Shown here piece by piece: positions 17,880 to 25,272 of a stretch of DNA of 60,209 nt. A program made the translations under genes and the position numbers. A model generated the notes under the pieces. It saw nothing but the letters and a program-made list of their open reading frames with translations, was not told the origin of the DNA and searched no databases. Within the stretch, counting starts at the first letter, position 1; the number at the start of each line of letters is the position of its first letter. The DNA is from TWA4 sp051879195 (GTDB lineage Bacteria; Bacillota; Clostridia; Lachnospirales; Lachnospiraceae), in assembly GCA_051879195.1 (NCBI GenBank), contig JBJELO010000047.1:1-60209 (forward strand), read 5' to 3'.

Positions 17880-17908
17880 TTTACCGATATCTGTTTTTAG
17901 AATATAAT
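17880..17908 (+). promoter_or_regulatory. Promoter of the beta-CASP hydrolase gene
   Basis: TTTACC, 17-base spacer, TATAAT. Predicted transcription start near 17915 leaves a leader of about 120 bases containing the two 12-base repeats. Confidence 0.7.
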
Positions 17909-17960
17909 GAAATTAATAAAATGATTCGAGCTATAATTTCTTGTCTGGCTATAAATATTA

Positions 17961-18022
17961 CAGTAACTGTTTCTTTGCAGCAATCATTCAGCCGCAATAA
18001 GAATTAATTGCAGTAACTGTTT
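17961..18022 (+). repeat. Two direct copies of CAGTAACTGTTT in the hydrolase leader
   Basis: Identical 12-mers at 17961-17972 and 18011-18022, 50 bases apart. Each contains the dyad CAGT-A-ACTG, so each may be a protein-binding site. The second ends against the AAAGGGGG ribosome site of the next gene, where binding could block translation or read-through. Confidence 0.6.
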
Positions 18023-18037
18023 AAAGGGGGTTTTTCT

Positions 18038-19681
18038 ATGCGTATTACATTTCTTGGTGCAACACACGAAGTAACCGGAAGCTGCTTTTACGTGGAGGGT
18101 GCAGGAAAACGCTTTCTTGTGGATTATGGTATGGAGCAGGGACCCAATACTTTTGAAAATGAGGAGATACCCATTCCCGCCTCAGAACTGGACTTTGTAC
18201 TGCTGACACACGCACACATCGACCATTCCGGTAATCTCCCTCTGCTTTATGCCAAAGGATTCCGCGGACCGATTTACACAACTCCGGCTACAGCAGCCCT
18301 CTGCAGCATCATGCTGAAGGACAGCGCTCATATTCAGGAATTTGAAGCGGAGTGGCGCAACCGTAAGGGACAGCGTGCCGGCAAAAAGCGTTTCATACCG
18401 GTTTACACCATGCCCGATGCCATCGGCGCGATCAGCCTTCTTCAGAGCTGTCCTTATAATGAAATCAAACCTCTTTGCGAAGGAATCCGCGTCCGTTTCC
18501 TTGATGCAGGCCACCTGCTGGGCTCTGCCAGTATCGAAGTATGGATCAACGAAAAGGATGTAAGCGGAAATTTCGTTGAGAAAAAGCTGGTATTTTCCGG
18601 AGATATCGGCAATATCAATCAGCCGTTGATCAACGATCCCACCTATCTGACGGAAGCCGATTACGTCATTATGGAATCGACCTACGGCAACCGGAATCAT
18701 GAACATGTTCCTGTCGATTACGCGGCTTCTCTGGCGGAAGTAATTCAGAGAACATTTGACCGGGGCGGCAACGTGGTCATCCCTTCCTTTGCGGTGGGAC
18801 GTACGCAGGAGCTTCTGTATTTTATCCGCCAGATTAAGAATCAGAACCTGGTTCACGGACATGACAATTTCCAGGTGGTCATCGACAGTCCGCTCGCCAT
18901 GGAAGCAACGGAGATTTTCCAGAGCCATTACAAAGACTGCTACGATGAAGAAGCCCTGTCCCTGATTGCCTCCGGTATCAATCCCATCACATTCCCGGGA
19001 TTGAAACGTGCCGTAACCAGCGAGGAATCAAAACAGATCAATTTCGATAAAAACTGCAAAGTAATTATTTCCGCCAGCGGTATGTGCGATGCAGGCCGGA
19101 TCAAGCATCATCTGAAGCACAATCTGTGGCGGGAAGAATGTACCATTTTATTTGTGGGCTATCAGGCGGTCGGAACACTGGGCCGTGCTCTGGTTGAAGG
19201 TGCAAAGGAAGTGAAGCTGTTCGGTGAAACGATCTGCGTCCATGCCGAGATTGCACAGCTTCCCGGCATCAGCGGACATGCCGACCAGAAGGGGCTCATC
19301 CGATGGGCCTCTTCCATCGCGGAAAATTCCAGCCCCACTCAGTTCTTTATTGTTCACGGAGAGGACAGCAGCGCCACCGGTTTCGCTGCTGTGCTGGAAG
19401 CCATGTCCGGCTGCAAAGCCATGGCCCCCTACAGCGGTACCATATACGATCTGGCTTCTGCACGTTTCATCAAGGTTACCACCGGTATCCCGATTCTGAA
19501 GCCGGAACTGGCTTCCGTGCCCGGTCAGTCCTCCCAGAAAGCATTTGGTATCTATCAGCGGCTTCTGGCGGCAGGTCAGCGGCTGTTAACCGTCATCAAA
19601 CACAATGAAGGCGGTACAAATAAAGATCTGGCCCGCTTCGCAGACCAGATCAACTCTCTTTGCGACAAATGGGACCGGTAA
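18038..19681 (+). CDS. MBL-fold beta-CASP hydrolase (RNA exonuclease-like)
   Basis: Metal-dependent hydrolase of the metallo-beta-lactamase/beta-CASP superfamily, whose members are mostly RNA nucleases. Di-zinc motif HAHIDH at residues 58-63, downstream metal ligands in DAGHLLGSAS and SGDIGN, the beta-CASP insertion (VVIPSFAVGRTQELLY, VIDSPLA), and the C-terminal SGHADQ with a metal His. At 547 residues it has about 70 more than the common YSH1-like bacterial form; the extra C-terminus (from about 475) has no recognised domain. Strong AAAGGGGG site before ATG 18038. It may process RNA, but substrate specificity is not proven by sequence. Confidence 0.88.
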   Translation: MRITFLGATHEVTGSCFYVEGAGKRFLVDYGMEQGPNTFENEEIPIPASELDFVLLTHAHIDHSGNLPLLYAKGFRGPIYTTPATAALCSIMLKDSAHIQEFEAEWRNRKGQRAGKKRFIPVYTMPDAIGAISLLQSCPYNEIKPLCEGIRVRFLDAGHLLGSASIEVWINEKDVSGNFVEKKLVFSGDIGNINQPLINDPTYLTEADYVIMESTYGNRNHEHVPVDYAASLAEVIQRTFDRGGNVVIPSFAVGRTQELLYFIRQIKNQNLVHGHDNFQVVIDSPLAMEATEIFQSHYKDCYDEEALSLIASGINPITFPGLKRAVTSEESKQINFDKNCKVIISASGMCDAGRIKHHLKHNLWREECTILFVGYQAVGTLGRALVEGAKEVKLFGETICVHAEIAQLPGISGHADQKGLIRWASSIAENSSPTQFFIVHGEDSSATGFAAVLEAMSGCKAMAPYSGTIYDLASARFIKVTTGIPILKPELASVPGQSSQKAFGIYQRLLAAGQRLLTVIKHNEGGTNKDLARFADQINSLCDKWDR

Positions 19682-19727
19682 ATGCAACCCGTAATTCAGG
19701 ATTTACCGTTTCCCGCCCGCCGCGGTT

Positions 19728-20591
19728 TTAATTGTGCTGTTTCTGATTTTTGACGAACATGATGACGGAAGCACCGCAGATGATCACATAGCCCATAAAA
19801 CTGTAAGCATCCGGGATCTGTCCGAAGAACAGAAATCCCATGATGGTGGAGAATATAATCTGCGTGTAATCGTAAACTGATATTTCTTTTGCCGGGGCGT
19901 AGGTATAGGCGGCAGTAATGGAGAACTGACCTCCCGCTGCTGCCAGACCTGCGCCAAGCAGCGTCAGAATCTGCGGCCCGGACATGGGAGTGTGGTAAAA
20001 GAGTATGATCAGCGGCAGCGTCATGAGGCAGCTGAAGCAGGAAAAGCAGAATACGATCACAGGACCTTTTACACCCCTGGAACCCAGCAGCCTGACCATG
20101 GTATAGGCAAGCCCTGCTGCCATACCACCGCAGACACCGGCCGCCATGCCCACCGCATCAGTACTGGCAAAACCAGGCTTCACCACAAACAGACAGCCCA
20201 CCAGCGCCATCACCAGACAGCCCACCTGATACTTCTTCGGTATCTCTTTCAATATGAAAATCGAAAAAACAATGGCAAAAAACGGCGACAGCTTATTCAG
20301 CATGCTGGCATCCGCCACCAGCAGATGATCCACCGCATAAAAATTGCAGAGAATCCCGATCGTCCCGAAAAACGCTCTGCAGAACATGGGAACATAATTC
20401 CCCTTCCCGATCACGAAAGGAACCCGGTTCTTCACCAGAATCACCGCCGCAAAAATCATGGCAACGAAATTCCGGAAAAAACTCTTCTCAACAGACGGCA
20501 GATCACCCGACATCCGCACAAAAATATTCATCAGCGCAAAACAGAACGCCGACATAATAATACAGCATATCCCTTTATTCTTCTTACTCAT
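19728..20591 (-). CDS. EamA/DMT-family transporter
   Basis: 287-residue membrane protein with about ten hydrophobic helices in two EamA repeats (first about 5-140, second about 150-285). The conserved end of repeat one, NKLSPFFAIVFSIFILKE, and the start SAFCFALMNIFVRMSGD are typical. It probably exports or exchanges a small metabolite; the substrate cannot be read from sequence. Convergent with the beta-CASP hydrolase gene, with 46 bases between and no clear terminator. ATG 20591 has TGAGGAGATG upstream. Confidence 0.87.
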   Translation of the reverse strand: MSKKNKGICCIIMSAFCFALMNIFVRMSGDLPSVEKSFFRNFVAMIFAAVILVKNRVPFVIGKGNYVPMFCRAFFGTIGILCNFYAVDHLLVADASMLNKLSPFFAIVFSIFILKEIPKKYQVGCLVMALVGCLFVVKPGFASTDAVGMAAGVCGGMAAGLAYTMVRLLGSRGVKGPVIVFCFSCFSCLMTLPLIILFYHTPMSGPQILTLLGAGLAAAGGQFSITAAYTYAPAKEISVYDYTQIIFSTIMGFLFFGQIPDAYSFMGYVIICGASVIMFVKNQKQHN

Positions 20592-20749
20592 AGCAGCATC
20601 TCCTCACAATATATTCTCTTAACAGTATTTTTGCTCTTTATAACAACTCTCTTCTGCCGCATTCCTTCACCGGATGCATGCATCGAATATCCGTTCCTAA
20701 AAATATCACAAAATCCCCCCGAAAGCAAGTACAATGGCAGGTACAATCT

Positions 20750-20778
20750 TGACACGGCCAGAAGGCGATGATATGCTA
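20750..20778 (+). promoter_or_regulatory. Consensus promoter driving the 20784 hairpin (and possibly queD)
   Basis: TTGACA, 17-base spacer, TATGCT. The predicted start at about 20785 coincides with the first base of a long hairpin. This is the best plus-strand promoter upstream of queD, which would then have a leader of about 560 bases. Confidence 0.75.
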
Positions 20779-20783
20779 AGGTT

Positions 20784-20868
20784 ACTGTTCGGGTTTCTGC
20801 GGAATGAGAATGTTGTCAGGCGGAAGGGGGTCTTCTCAGAAATCCGCAGAATAAACACCGAACAGTAT
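20784..20868 (+). ncRNA. Candidate small RNA or leader hairpin with G-rich loop
   Basis: An imperfect hairpin of 25 pairs in three blocks: TACTGTTCGG/CCGAACAGTA (10), TTCTGCGGA/TCCGCAGAA (9), TGAGAA/TTCTCA (6), with small asymmetric internal loops. The terminal loop of 22 bases contains GGCGGAAGGGGG. It begins at the predicted start of a consensus promoter, which supports transcription as RNA. No T run follows, so the 3' end is unknown. Alternatives are a MITE-like inverted repeat or the first domain of a queD leader. 20869-20990 shows only short GCTGCA repeats. Confidence 0.5.
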
Positions 20869-20990
20869 GGGGAAAAGCAGCACATATAATGCAGCCACTA
20901 CATGCAGAGCTGCAGTTTCAAATTAATATGCTGTCTCTCCCATGTACAGTTGACTGCTTTATGGGGCAGGTATCGAATCGAACTGCAGCG

Positions 20991-21138
20991 GCTGCATTGG
21001 TGACATACTCTGTCAAGGGGACCGTTGACAAACGCCGGCACTTGCTTTTTTAAGCGACAGCGCCGAAAAAGCTTAGTACCGCTGCGTTTGTCACAGAGCG
21101 AGAGCGCGTCCCCGGACAAAGTATATCACCAATGCAGC
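20991..21138 (-). ncRNA. Structured RNA-like element, copy A (minus orientation)
   Basis: 148 bases enclosed by a 24-bp helix P1 (20991-21014 with 21115-21138). Inside are P2 GGGGAC/GTCCCC (21108-21113 with 21017-21022), P3 GACAAACG/CGTTTGTC (21085-21092 with 21027-21034), P4 GGTACT/AGTGCC (21075-21080 with 21037-21042) and P5 GCTTTTT/AAAAAGC. A single-stranded CGCTCTCGCTC lies between P2 and P3. P1 and P4 contain T-G pairs that are wobble-compatible only on the minus strand, giving the orientation. Layout matches copy B. The open frame it contains on the minus strand (GDALSLCDKRSGTKL) is a by-product of the conserved core. Confidence 0.7.
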
Positions 21139-21151
21139 TTCACCACCTTTC

Positions 21152-21181
21152 TTTATATCCTGCACAAAGCACCAACTGTAA
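21152..21181 (-). promoter_or_regulatory. Possible promoter for RNA element A
   Basis: Minus strand TTACAG, 18-base spacer, TATAAA; transcription would begin within about ten bases of the first base of P1. A weak -35 makes this tentative. Confidence 0.4.
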
Positions 21182-21185
21182 CCAC

Positions 21186-21252
21186 CGACAGTTCGATGGC
21201 ACCATCCTGTCGTTAATTAAAACCAGGGCTGTCCCGCGCTGCTTTGCAGCGC
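21186..21252 (+). promoter_or_regulatory. Two hairpins in the queD leader
   Basis: CGACAG-(TTC bulge)-GATGG pairs with CCATC-CTGTCG (21186-21212), followed by TTAATTAAAA, and GCGCTGC-TTT-GCAGCGC forms a perfect seven-bp stem (21236-21252). Both lie 100-165 bases before queD. I do not see the preQ1-I, -II or -III riboswitch sequence, so a role in queuosine control is only positional inference. Confidence 0.4.
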
Positions 21253-21349
21253 CTCACATCGATTTTACGCGTTTCTATGTCTGTAATACTCAATGTCTGC
21301 AGTGGGAAGGCCTCTGACAACTACCATTTATGAGAAGAGGTTTATATCC

Positions 21350-21769
21350 ATGTATCTTTTAAAAACTGAAAAAAGCTTTGATGCGGCTCATTTTCTGAAA
21401 GGCTATAAAGGAAAATGCAGCAATCTCCACGGCCACCGCTGGCGTGTTGTGATTGAAGTCCGGGGCGATCATCTGATTTGTGACGGTCAGCTTCGTGATA
21501 TGATTGTAGATTTTAAAACATTAAAAAGAGACCTGAAAGAAGTAACAGAATATTTTGACCACAGTCTGATTTATGAAGAGGGTTCTCTGAAGCCTGCTAC
21601 TGTAGCTGCGCTGAAGGAAGAGAATTTCCGTCTGGTTACCGTTCATGGACGTCCTACTGCTGAAAATCTGGCTGCTTACTTCTGCTCCATGATGCAGAAA
21701 AAGGGGTACGATGTTTACGAAGCTGTTGTTTATGAAACGCCTGATAACTGTGCGGTTTACCGTCCCTGA
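21350..21769 (+). CDS. queD: 6-carboxy-5,6,7,8-tetrahydropterin synthase
   Basis: Second enzyme of the preQ0/queuosine pathway; converts dihydroneopterin triphosphate to 6-carboxytetrahydropterin. Zinc ligands His14 (FDAAHFL), His27 and His29 (NLHGHRW), with catalytic Cys23 between. The C-terminal PTAENLAAYFCS and VYETPDNCAVY are family motifs. ATG 21350 is chosen, with AGAGG upstream and the domain starting at residue 1; an upstream in-frame extension of 19 codons has no ribosome site. 139 residues is usual. First gene of queD-queE-queC. Confidence 0.96.
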   Translation: MYLLKTEKSFDAAHFLKGYKGKCSNLHGHRWRVVIEVRGDHLICDGQLRDMIVDFKTLKRDLKEVTEYFDHSLIYEEGSLKPATVAALKEENFRLVTVHGRPTAENLAAYFCSMMQKKGYDVYEAVVYETPDNCAVYRP

Positions 21770-21832
21770 GTCCCGGCTTTTGATATTTAACTATTGAATT
21801 TAGCCGTTACATCTGAAAAGGAAGTTTTTACT

Positions 21833-22528
21833 ATGGCAAATGAATCAGCTTTTTACAATCCCTATTCCTATCCGGTGACAGAGAAATTCATCAGTATCAA
21901 CGGAGAGGGACAGCGGGCCGGACAGACAGCCGTTTTTATCCGTTTCCGCCGCTGCAACCTGAACTGCAGCTACTGTGATACCCGCTGGTCCTGCATATCC
22001 AACGCCCCCTGTGAATTTCTTCCGGCCGACAAAATTGTTGATTTCATCCGCAGGTCCGGTGTCCATTGTGTGACTCTGACCGGCGGGGAACCGCTTTTAC
22101 AGTCTCATCTGAAAGAGCTGCTGCAGTCCCTCTCTGCCATCCGGAATCTGCATGTGGAAATTGAAACCAACGGAAGTCTCCCCATCAGGCCTTACTGCGG
22201 TCTGAACTGCCGGCCCGATTTTACACTGGATTACAAGCTTCCATCCAGCGGTATGGAAAAGCATATGCTTCTGGAAAATTATGAATATCTCCGCCCCGGC
22301 GACACAGTCAAATTTGTCGCCGGCAGCGCAGAAGACCTGCTGCGCATGGAAGCAGTCAATAAAAAATACCGGCTGGATGAAAAATGCCGTGTGCTGGTAA
22401 GTCCGGTATTCGGTCAGATCGAACCGGCCGAAATTGTAGATTTTCTGATTACACATCACCTTTCAGAAATCCGTCTGCAGCTGCAGCTGCACAAGTTTAT
22501 CTGGGATCCCGACAAACGCGGTGTTTAA
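21833..22528 (+). CDS. queE: 7-carboxy-7-deazaguanine synthase (radical SAM)
   Basis: Rearranges 6-carboxytetrahydropterin to 7-carboxy-7-deazaguanine. Radical SAM cluster cysteines C41-x3-C45-x2-C48 in RRCNLNCSYCDT, preceded by the substrate motif SINGEGQRAGQ; TLTGGEPLLQ is the SAM-binding GGEP, and HVEIETNGS follows. 231 residues from ATG 21833, which has AAGGAAG upstream; an in-frame ATG 39 bases earlier lacks a site. It follows queD by 63 bases. Confidence 0.96.
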   Translation: MANESAFYNPYSYPVTEKFISINGEGQRAGQTAVFIRFRRCNLNCSYCDTRWSCISNAPCEFLPADKIVDFIRRSGVHCVTLTGGEPLLQSHLKELLQSLSAIRNLHVEIETNGSLPIRPYCGLNCRPDFTLDYKLPSSGMEKHMLLENYEYLRPGDTVKFVAGSAEDLLRMEAVNKKYRLDEKCRVLVSPVFGQIEPAEIVDFLITHHLSEIRLQLQLHKFIWDPDKRGV

Positions 22529-22557
22529 TTAAAAGAATATGAAAAGGAGTATTATAT

Positions 22558-23235
22558 ATGAAGAAACTCGTTCTTGTCAGCGGCGGTGTGGACTCCACCA
22601 CCTGCCTTGGCCTTGTTGTAAAAGAATTCGGAAAAGAAAATGTGGTTGCCCTGTCCATTTCCTACGGTCAGAAGCATGACAAAGAGCTGCGCTGCGCGAA
22701 AGCTGTGGCTGACTTCTATCAGGTGGAATTCATTCAGATCGACCTGGCCCCCATGTTCGCTTTCAGCAACTGCTCTCTTCTGTCCCATTCCACAGAAGAA
22801 ATTCCAAAAGAATCCTATGCCGAACAGCTGGAGAAAACCAACGGCAGTCCGGTTTCCACCTACGTTCCCTTCCGCAACGGCCTGTTTCTGGCCTCCGCGG
22901 CCAGCATCGCTCTGTCAAAAGACTGTGATACCCTCTACTACGGAGCACACGCTGATGACGCAGCCGGCAATGCCTACCCCGACTGCAGCAGGGCCTTTGC
23001 AGATGCCATGAATACCGCCATCTACGAGGGAAGCGGTCGGCAGCTTCATGTTGCGGCTCCCTTCGTATCGGTTCCCAAAAAAGAAATCGTACGCCGTGGA
23101 CTGGAAATCGGCGTTCCCTACGAGCTGACCTGGAGCTGCTATGAAGGCGGTGACAGACCCTGCGGCACCTGCGGTACCTGTATTGACCGTCAGGCTGCCT
23201 TTGAGGCCAACGGCGTGAAAGATCCCCTTCTGTAA
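22558..23235 (+). CDS. queC: 7-cyano-7-deazaguanine (preQ0) synthase
   Basis: ATP-dependent conversion of 7-carboxy-7-deazaguanine to preQ0 with ammonia. PP-loop SGGVDSTT at residues 8-15; YVPFRNGLFLASAAS and GAHADDAAGNAYPDC are conserved substrate elements; C-terminal zinc cysteines in WSCYEGGDRPCGTCGTC (four Cys). 225 residues. AAAAGGAG before ATG 22558. Followed by a short inverted repeat, then the amylase gene. Confidence 0.97.
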   Translation: MKKLVLVSGGVDSTTCLGLVVKEFGKENVVALSISYGQKHDKELRCAKAVADFYQVEFIQIDLAPMFAFSNCSLLSHSTEEIPKESYAEQLEKTNGSPVSTYVPFRNGLFLASAASIALSKDCDTLYYGAHADDAAGNAYPDCSRAFADAMNTAIYEGSGRQLHVAAPFVSVPKKEIVRRGLEIGVPYELTWSCYEGGDRPCGTCGTCIDRQAAFEANGVKDPLL

Positions 23236-23248
23236 GGGATTATATATG

Positions 23249-23274
23249 GTAACTGTTCAGAGCCGACTCTGAAC
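23249..23274 (+). repeat. Intergenic motif GTAACTGTTCAGAGCC with hairpin
   Basis: The 16-mer at 23249-23264 is identical to one at 41203-41218. Here its GTTCAGAG pairs with CTCTGAAC four bases later to make an 8-bp hairpin (23255-23274). It lies between queC and the amylase. No T run follows, so it is not a canonical terminator. Confidence 0.6.
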
Positions 23275-23312
23275 AATTGCAAAAATATACATAACATAAA
23301 GGAGACATATTT

Positions 23313-24623
23313 ATGTGGGCTTATGAAAGCGTATTTTATCAGATCTACCCTCTGGGCTTCTGCGGAGCGCCCTTTGAAAATGACGGAGTGCTGACGCACC
23401 GGATTTCCAAAGTGATCGACTGGATTCCCCATATCCAAAACCTGGGAGCCGATGCCATTTATTTCTGTCCGTTATTTGAATCCGATACCCACGGCTACAA
23501 TACGAGAGATTTCCGGAAAATCGACTGCCGTCTGGGAACCAATGAGGATTTCGCCGAAGTGTGCCGCAGCCTGCACGAAGCCGGCATCAAAGTGGTTCTG
23601 GACGGCGTCTTCAACCATGTGGGCAGAGGCTTCGGACCGTTTCAGGATGTACTGGAAAAGCGCTGGGACTCTCCCTACAAGGACTGGTTCCATATCAGCT
23701 TCGACGGCAATTCCAATTACAACGATGGTCTGTGGTACGAAGGCTGGGAAGGCAATTACGATCTGGTCAAGCTGAATCTGCGCAATCCTGAAGTAAAGCA
23801 ACACATTTTTGACAGCATCCGCCTGTGGGTGGAACTGTTTGATATCGACGGACTGCGTCTGGACGTGGCTTACTGTCTCGATCATGATTTCCTGCGGGAA
23901 CTGCGCAGCTTCTGTGACAGTCTGAAGCCTGACTTTTTCCTGGTAGGCGAGGTACTTCATGGTGACTACAACCAGATCATGAACGATTCCATGCTGCATT
24001 CTGTCACCAATTATGAGTGCTACAAGGGGCTGTTCTCCAGCTTTAATTCCATGAACATGTTCGAGATCATTCATTCTCTGCTGCGTCAGTTCGGTCCTGA
24101 AAACTGGACCCTGTACAAAGGGAAACACCTGCTGAATTTCGTGGACAATCATGATGTCAGCCGTATCGCCAGCAATCTGAACAACGAAAATCATCTTCCC
24201 CTGATCTACGCACTGTGCTTTGGTATGCCCGGTATTCCCTGCATTTACTACGGCAGCGAATGGGGCGCAAAAGCCGGCAAAAGCGAAGGGGATCCCGCCC
24301 TGCGTGCCTGCTTTGAACAGCCTCAGGAAAATGAACTCACCGCATGGATCCGCCGCTTAAGTGCTGCCAAAAAAAGCAGCAAGGCACTTTGTTACGGCAG
24401 TTTCCGCTCTGTGCTGCTGACCAATAAGCAGTGCATTTTTGAGCGCAGGACGGACAGCGAACGGGTTCTCATTGCCATCAATGCAGACAGTGAAGCCTAT
24501 ACGGCACATTTTGACGCGGGATGCGGACTGGCTGAGGATCTGATCACCGGAGCAGTCCATGATTTCGGCGGCGGCAGCGAACTGCCCCCTTACAGTGTAT
24601 ATTTCTGGAAATGCGAACGCTGA
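23313..24623 (+). CDS. GH13 alpha-amylase family glycosidase
   Basis: Cytoplasmic alpha-glucan or maltodextrin hydrolase (no signal peptide). The GH13 regions are present: DGVFNHVG (I), DGLRLDVAYCLD with nucleophile Asp184 (II), LVGEVLHG with acid/base Glu213 (III), NFVDNHD with Asp281 (IV). N-terminus SVFYQIYPLGFCGAP starts straight at the barrel, so the N-terminal domain typical of neopullulanases is absent. 436 residues. A clear AAAGGAGA site precedes ATG. It sits between queC and queF on the same strand; no functional link to queuosine is known. Confidence 0.92.
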   Translation: MWAYESVFYQIYPLGFCGAPFENDGVLTHRISKVIDWIPHIQNLGADAIYFCPLFESDTHGYNTRDFRKIDCRLGTNEDFAEVCRSLHEAGIKVVLDGVFNHVGRGFGPFQDVLEKRWDSPYKDWFHISFDGNSNYNDGLWYEGWEGNYDLVKLNLRNPEVKQHIFDSIRLWVELFDIDGLRLDVAYCLDHDFLRELRSFCDSLKPDFFLVGEVLHGDYNQIMNDSMLHSVTNYECYKGLFSSFNSMNMFEIIHSLLRQFGPENWTLYKGKHLLNFVDNHDVSRIASNLNNENHLPLIYALCFGMPGIPCIYYGSEWGAKAGKSEGDPALRACFEQPQENELTAWIRRLSAAKKSSKALCYGSFRSVLLTNKQCIFERRTDSERVLIAINADSEAYTAHFDAGCGLAEDLITGAVHDFGGGSELPPYSVYFWKCER

Positions 24624-24713
24624 AACAGTATTGTGGGAAAAGATTTATCTGAAAATCAAATAAAAATCAGGTAAATAATAAAATGAAAGGTAAGAGAGAA
24701 GGAATAATCTGTT

Positions 24714-25205
24714 ATGAGAACCAAAGAAGAGATGGGCGATGTGACCCTTCTTGGAAACCGGCATACCCGTTATCCGGACAATTACGCTCCCGAAGTGCTG
24801 GAAACCTTTGACAACAAACACCCGGGCAGAGATTATTTTGTAAAATTCAACTGCCCTGAATTTACCAGCCTGTGCCCCATCACCGGCCAGCCGGATTTCG
24901 CCACCATCTACATCTCCTATGTGCCGGATATTAAAATGGTGGAAAGCAAATCGCTGAAGCTGTATCTGTTCAGCTTCCGCAATCACGGTGATTTTCACGA
25001 AGACTGTGTCAACATTATTATGAATGACCTGATCAGGCTGATGGATCCCCGCTACATCGAGGTATGGGGAAAATTCACGCCCCGCGGCGGTATTTCCATC
25101 GATCCCTACTGCAATTACGGAAAGCCGGGAACTCCCTGGGAAAAGGTGGCCTGGGACCGCCTGACACAGCACGATATGTACCCTGAGAAAATCGATAACC
25201 GGTAA
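24714..25205 (+). CDS. queF: NADPH-dependent preQ0 reductase
   Basis: Reduces the nitrile of preQ0 to preQ1, the base inserted into tRNA. Unimodular type of 163 residues. The nucleophile Cys54 and Asp61 lie in TSLCPITGQPDFA, and ESKSLKLYLFSFRNHGDFHE carries the QueF motif. 90 bases after the amylase stop. With queD, queE and queC this completes preQ1 synthesis from dihydroneopterin triphosphate; tgt and queA are not in the window. Confidence 0.96.
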   Translation: MRTKEEMGDVTLLGNRHTRYPDNYAPEVLETFDNKHPGRDYFVKFNCPEFTSLCPITGQPDFATIYISYVPDIKMVESKSLKLYLFSFRNHGDFHEDCVNIIMNDLIRLMDPRYIEVWGKFTPRGGISIDPYCNYGKPGTPWEKVAWDRLTQHDMYPEKIDNR

Positions 25206-25272
25206 TAAGGACAAACATTAATAAGGAATCATGTGAAAAAGAACAAGTTAGTAACTGAAAGGAGGATTTTTC

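Noticed and set aside
20991..21138. Naming the structured elements HEARO/OMEGA-type or ARRPOF RNA
   Set aside because: Size and mobile-like character are similar, but I cannot confirm the consensus from memory and no IscB/IsrB/TnpB gene is adjacent.
21025..21216. Small open frames around the 20991-21138 element (for example GDALSLCDKRSGTKL on minus)
   Set aside because: They follow the conserved core of the structured element, lack ribosome sites, and the changes between copies preserve base pairing rather than the peptide.
21186..21349. preQ1 riboswitch before queD
   Set aside because: Hairpins exist, but no preQ1-I, II or III consensus could be matched.
22640..23011. Long alternative frames inside queC
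   Set aside because: They overlap the clearly coding queC frame and have no domain or ribosome site.
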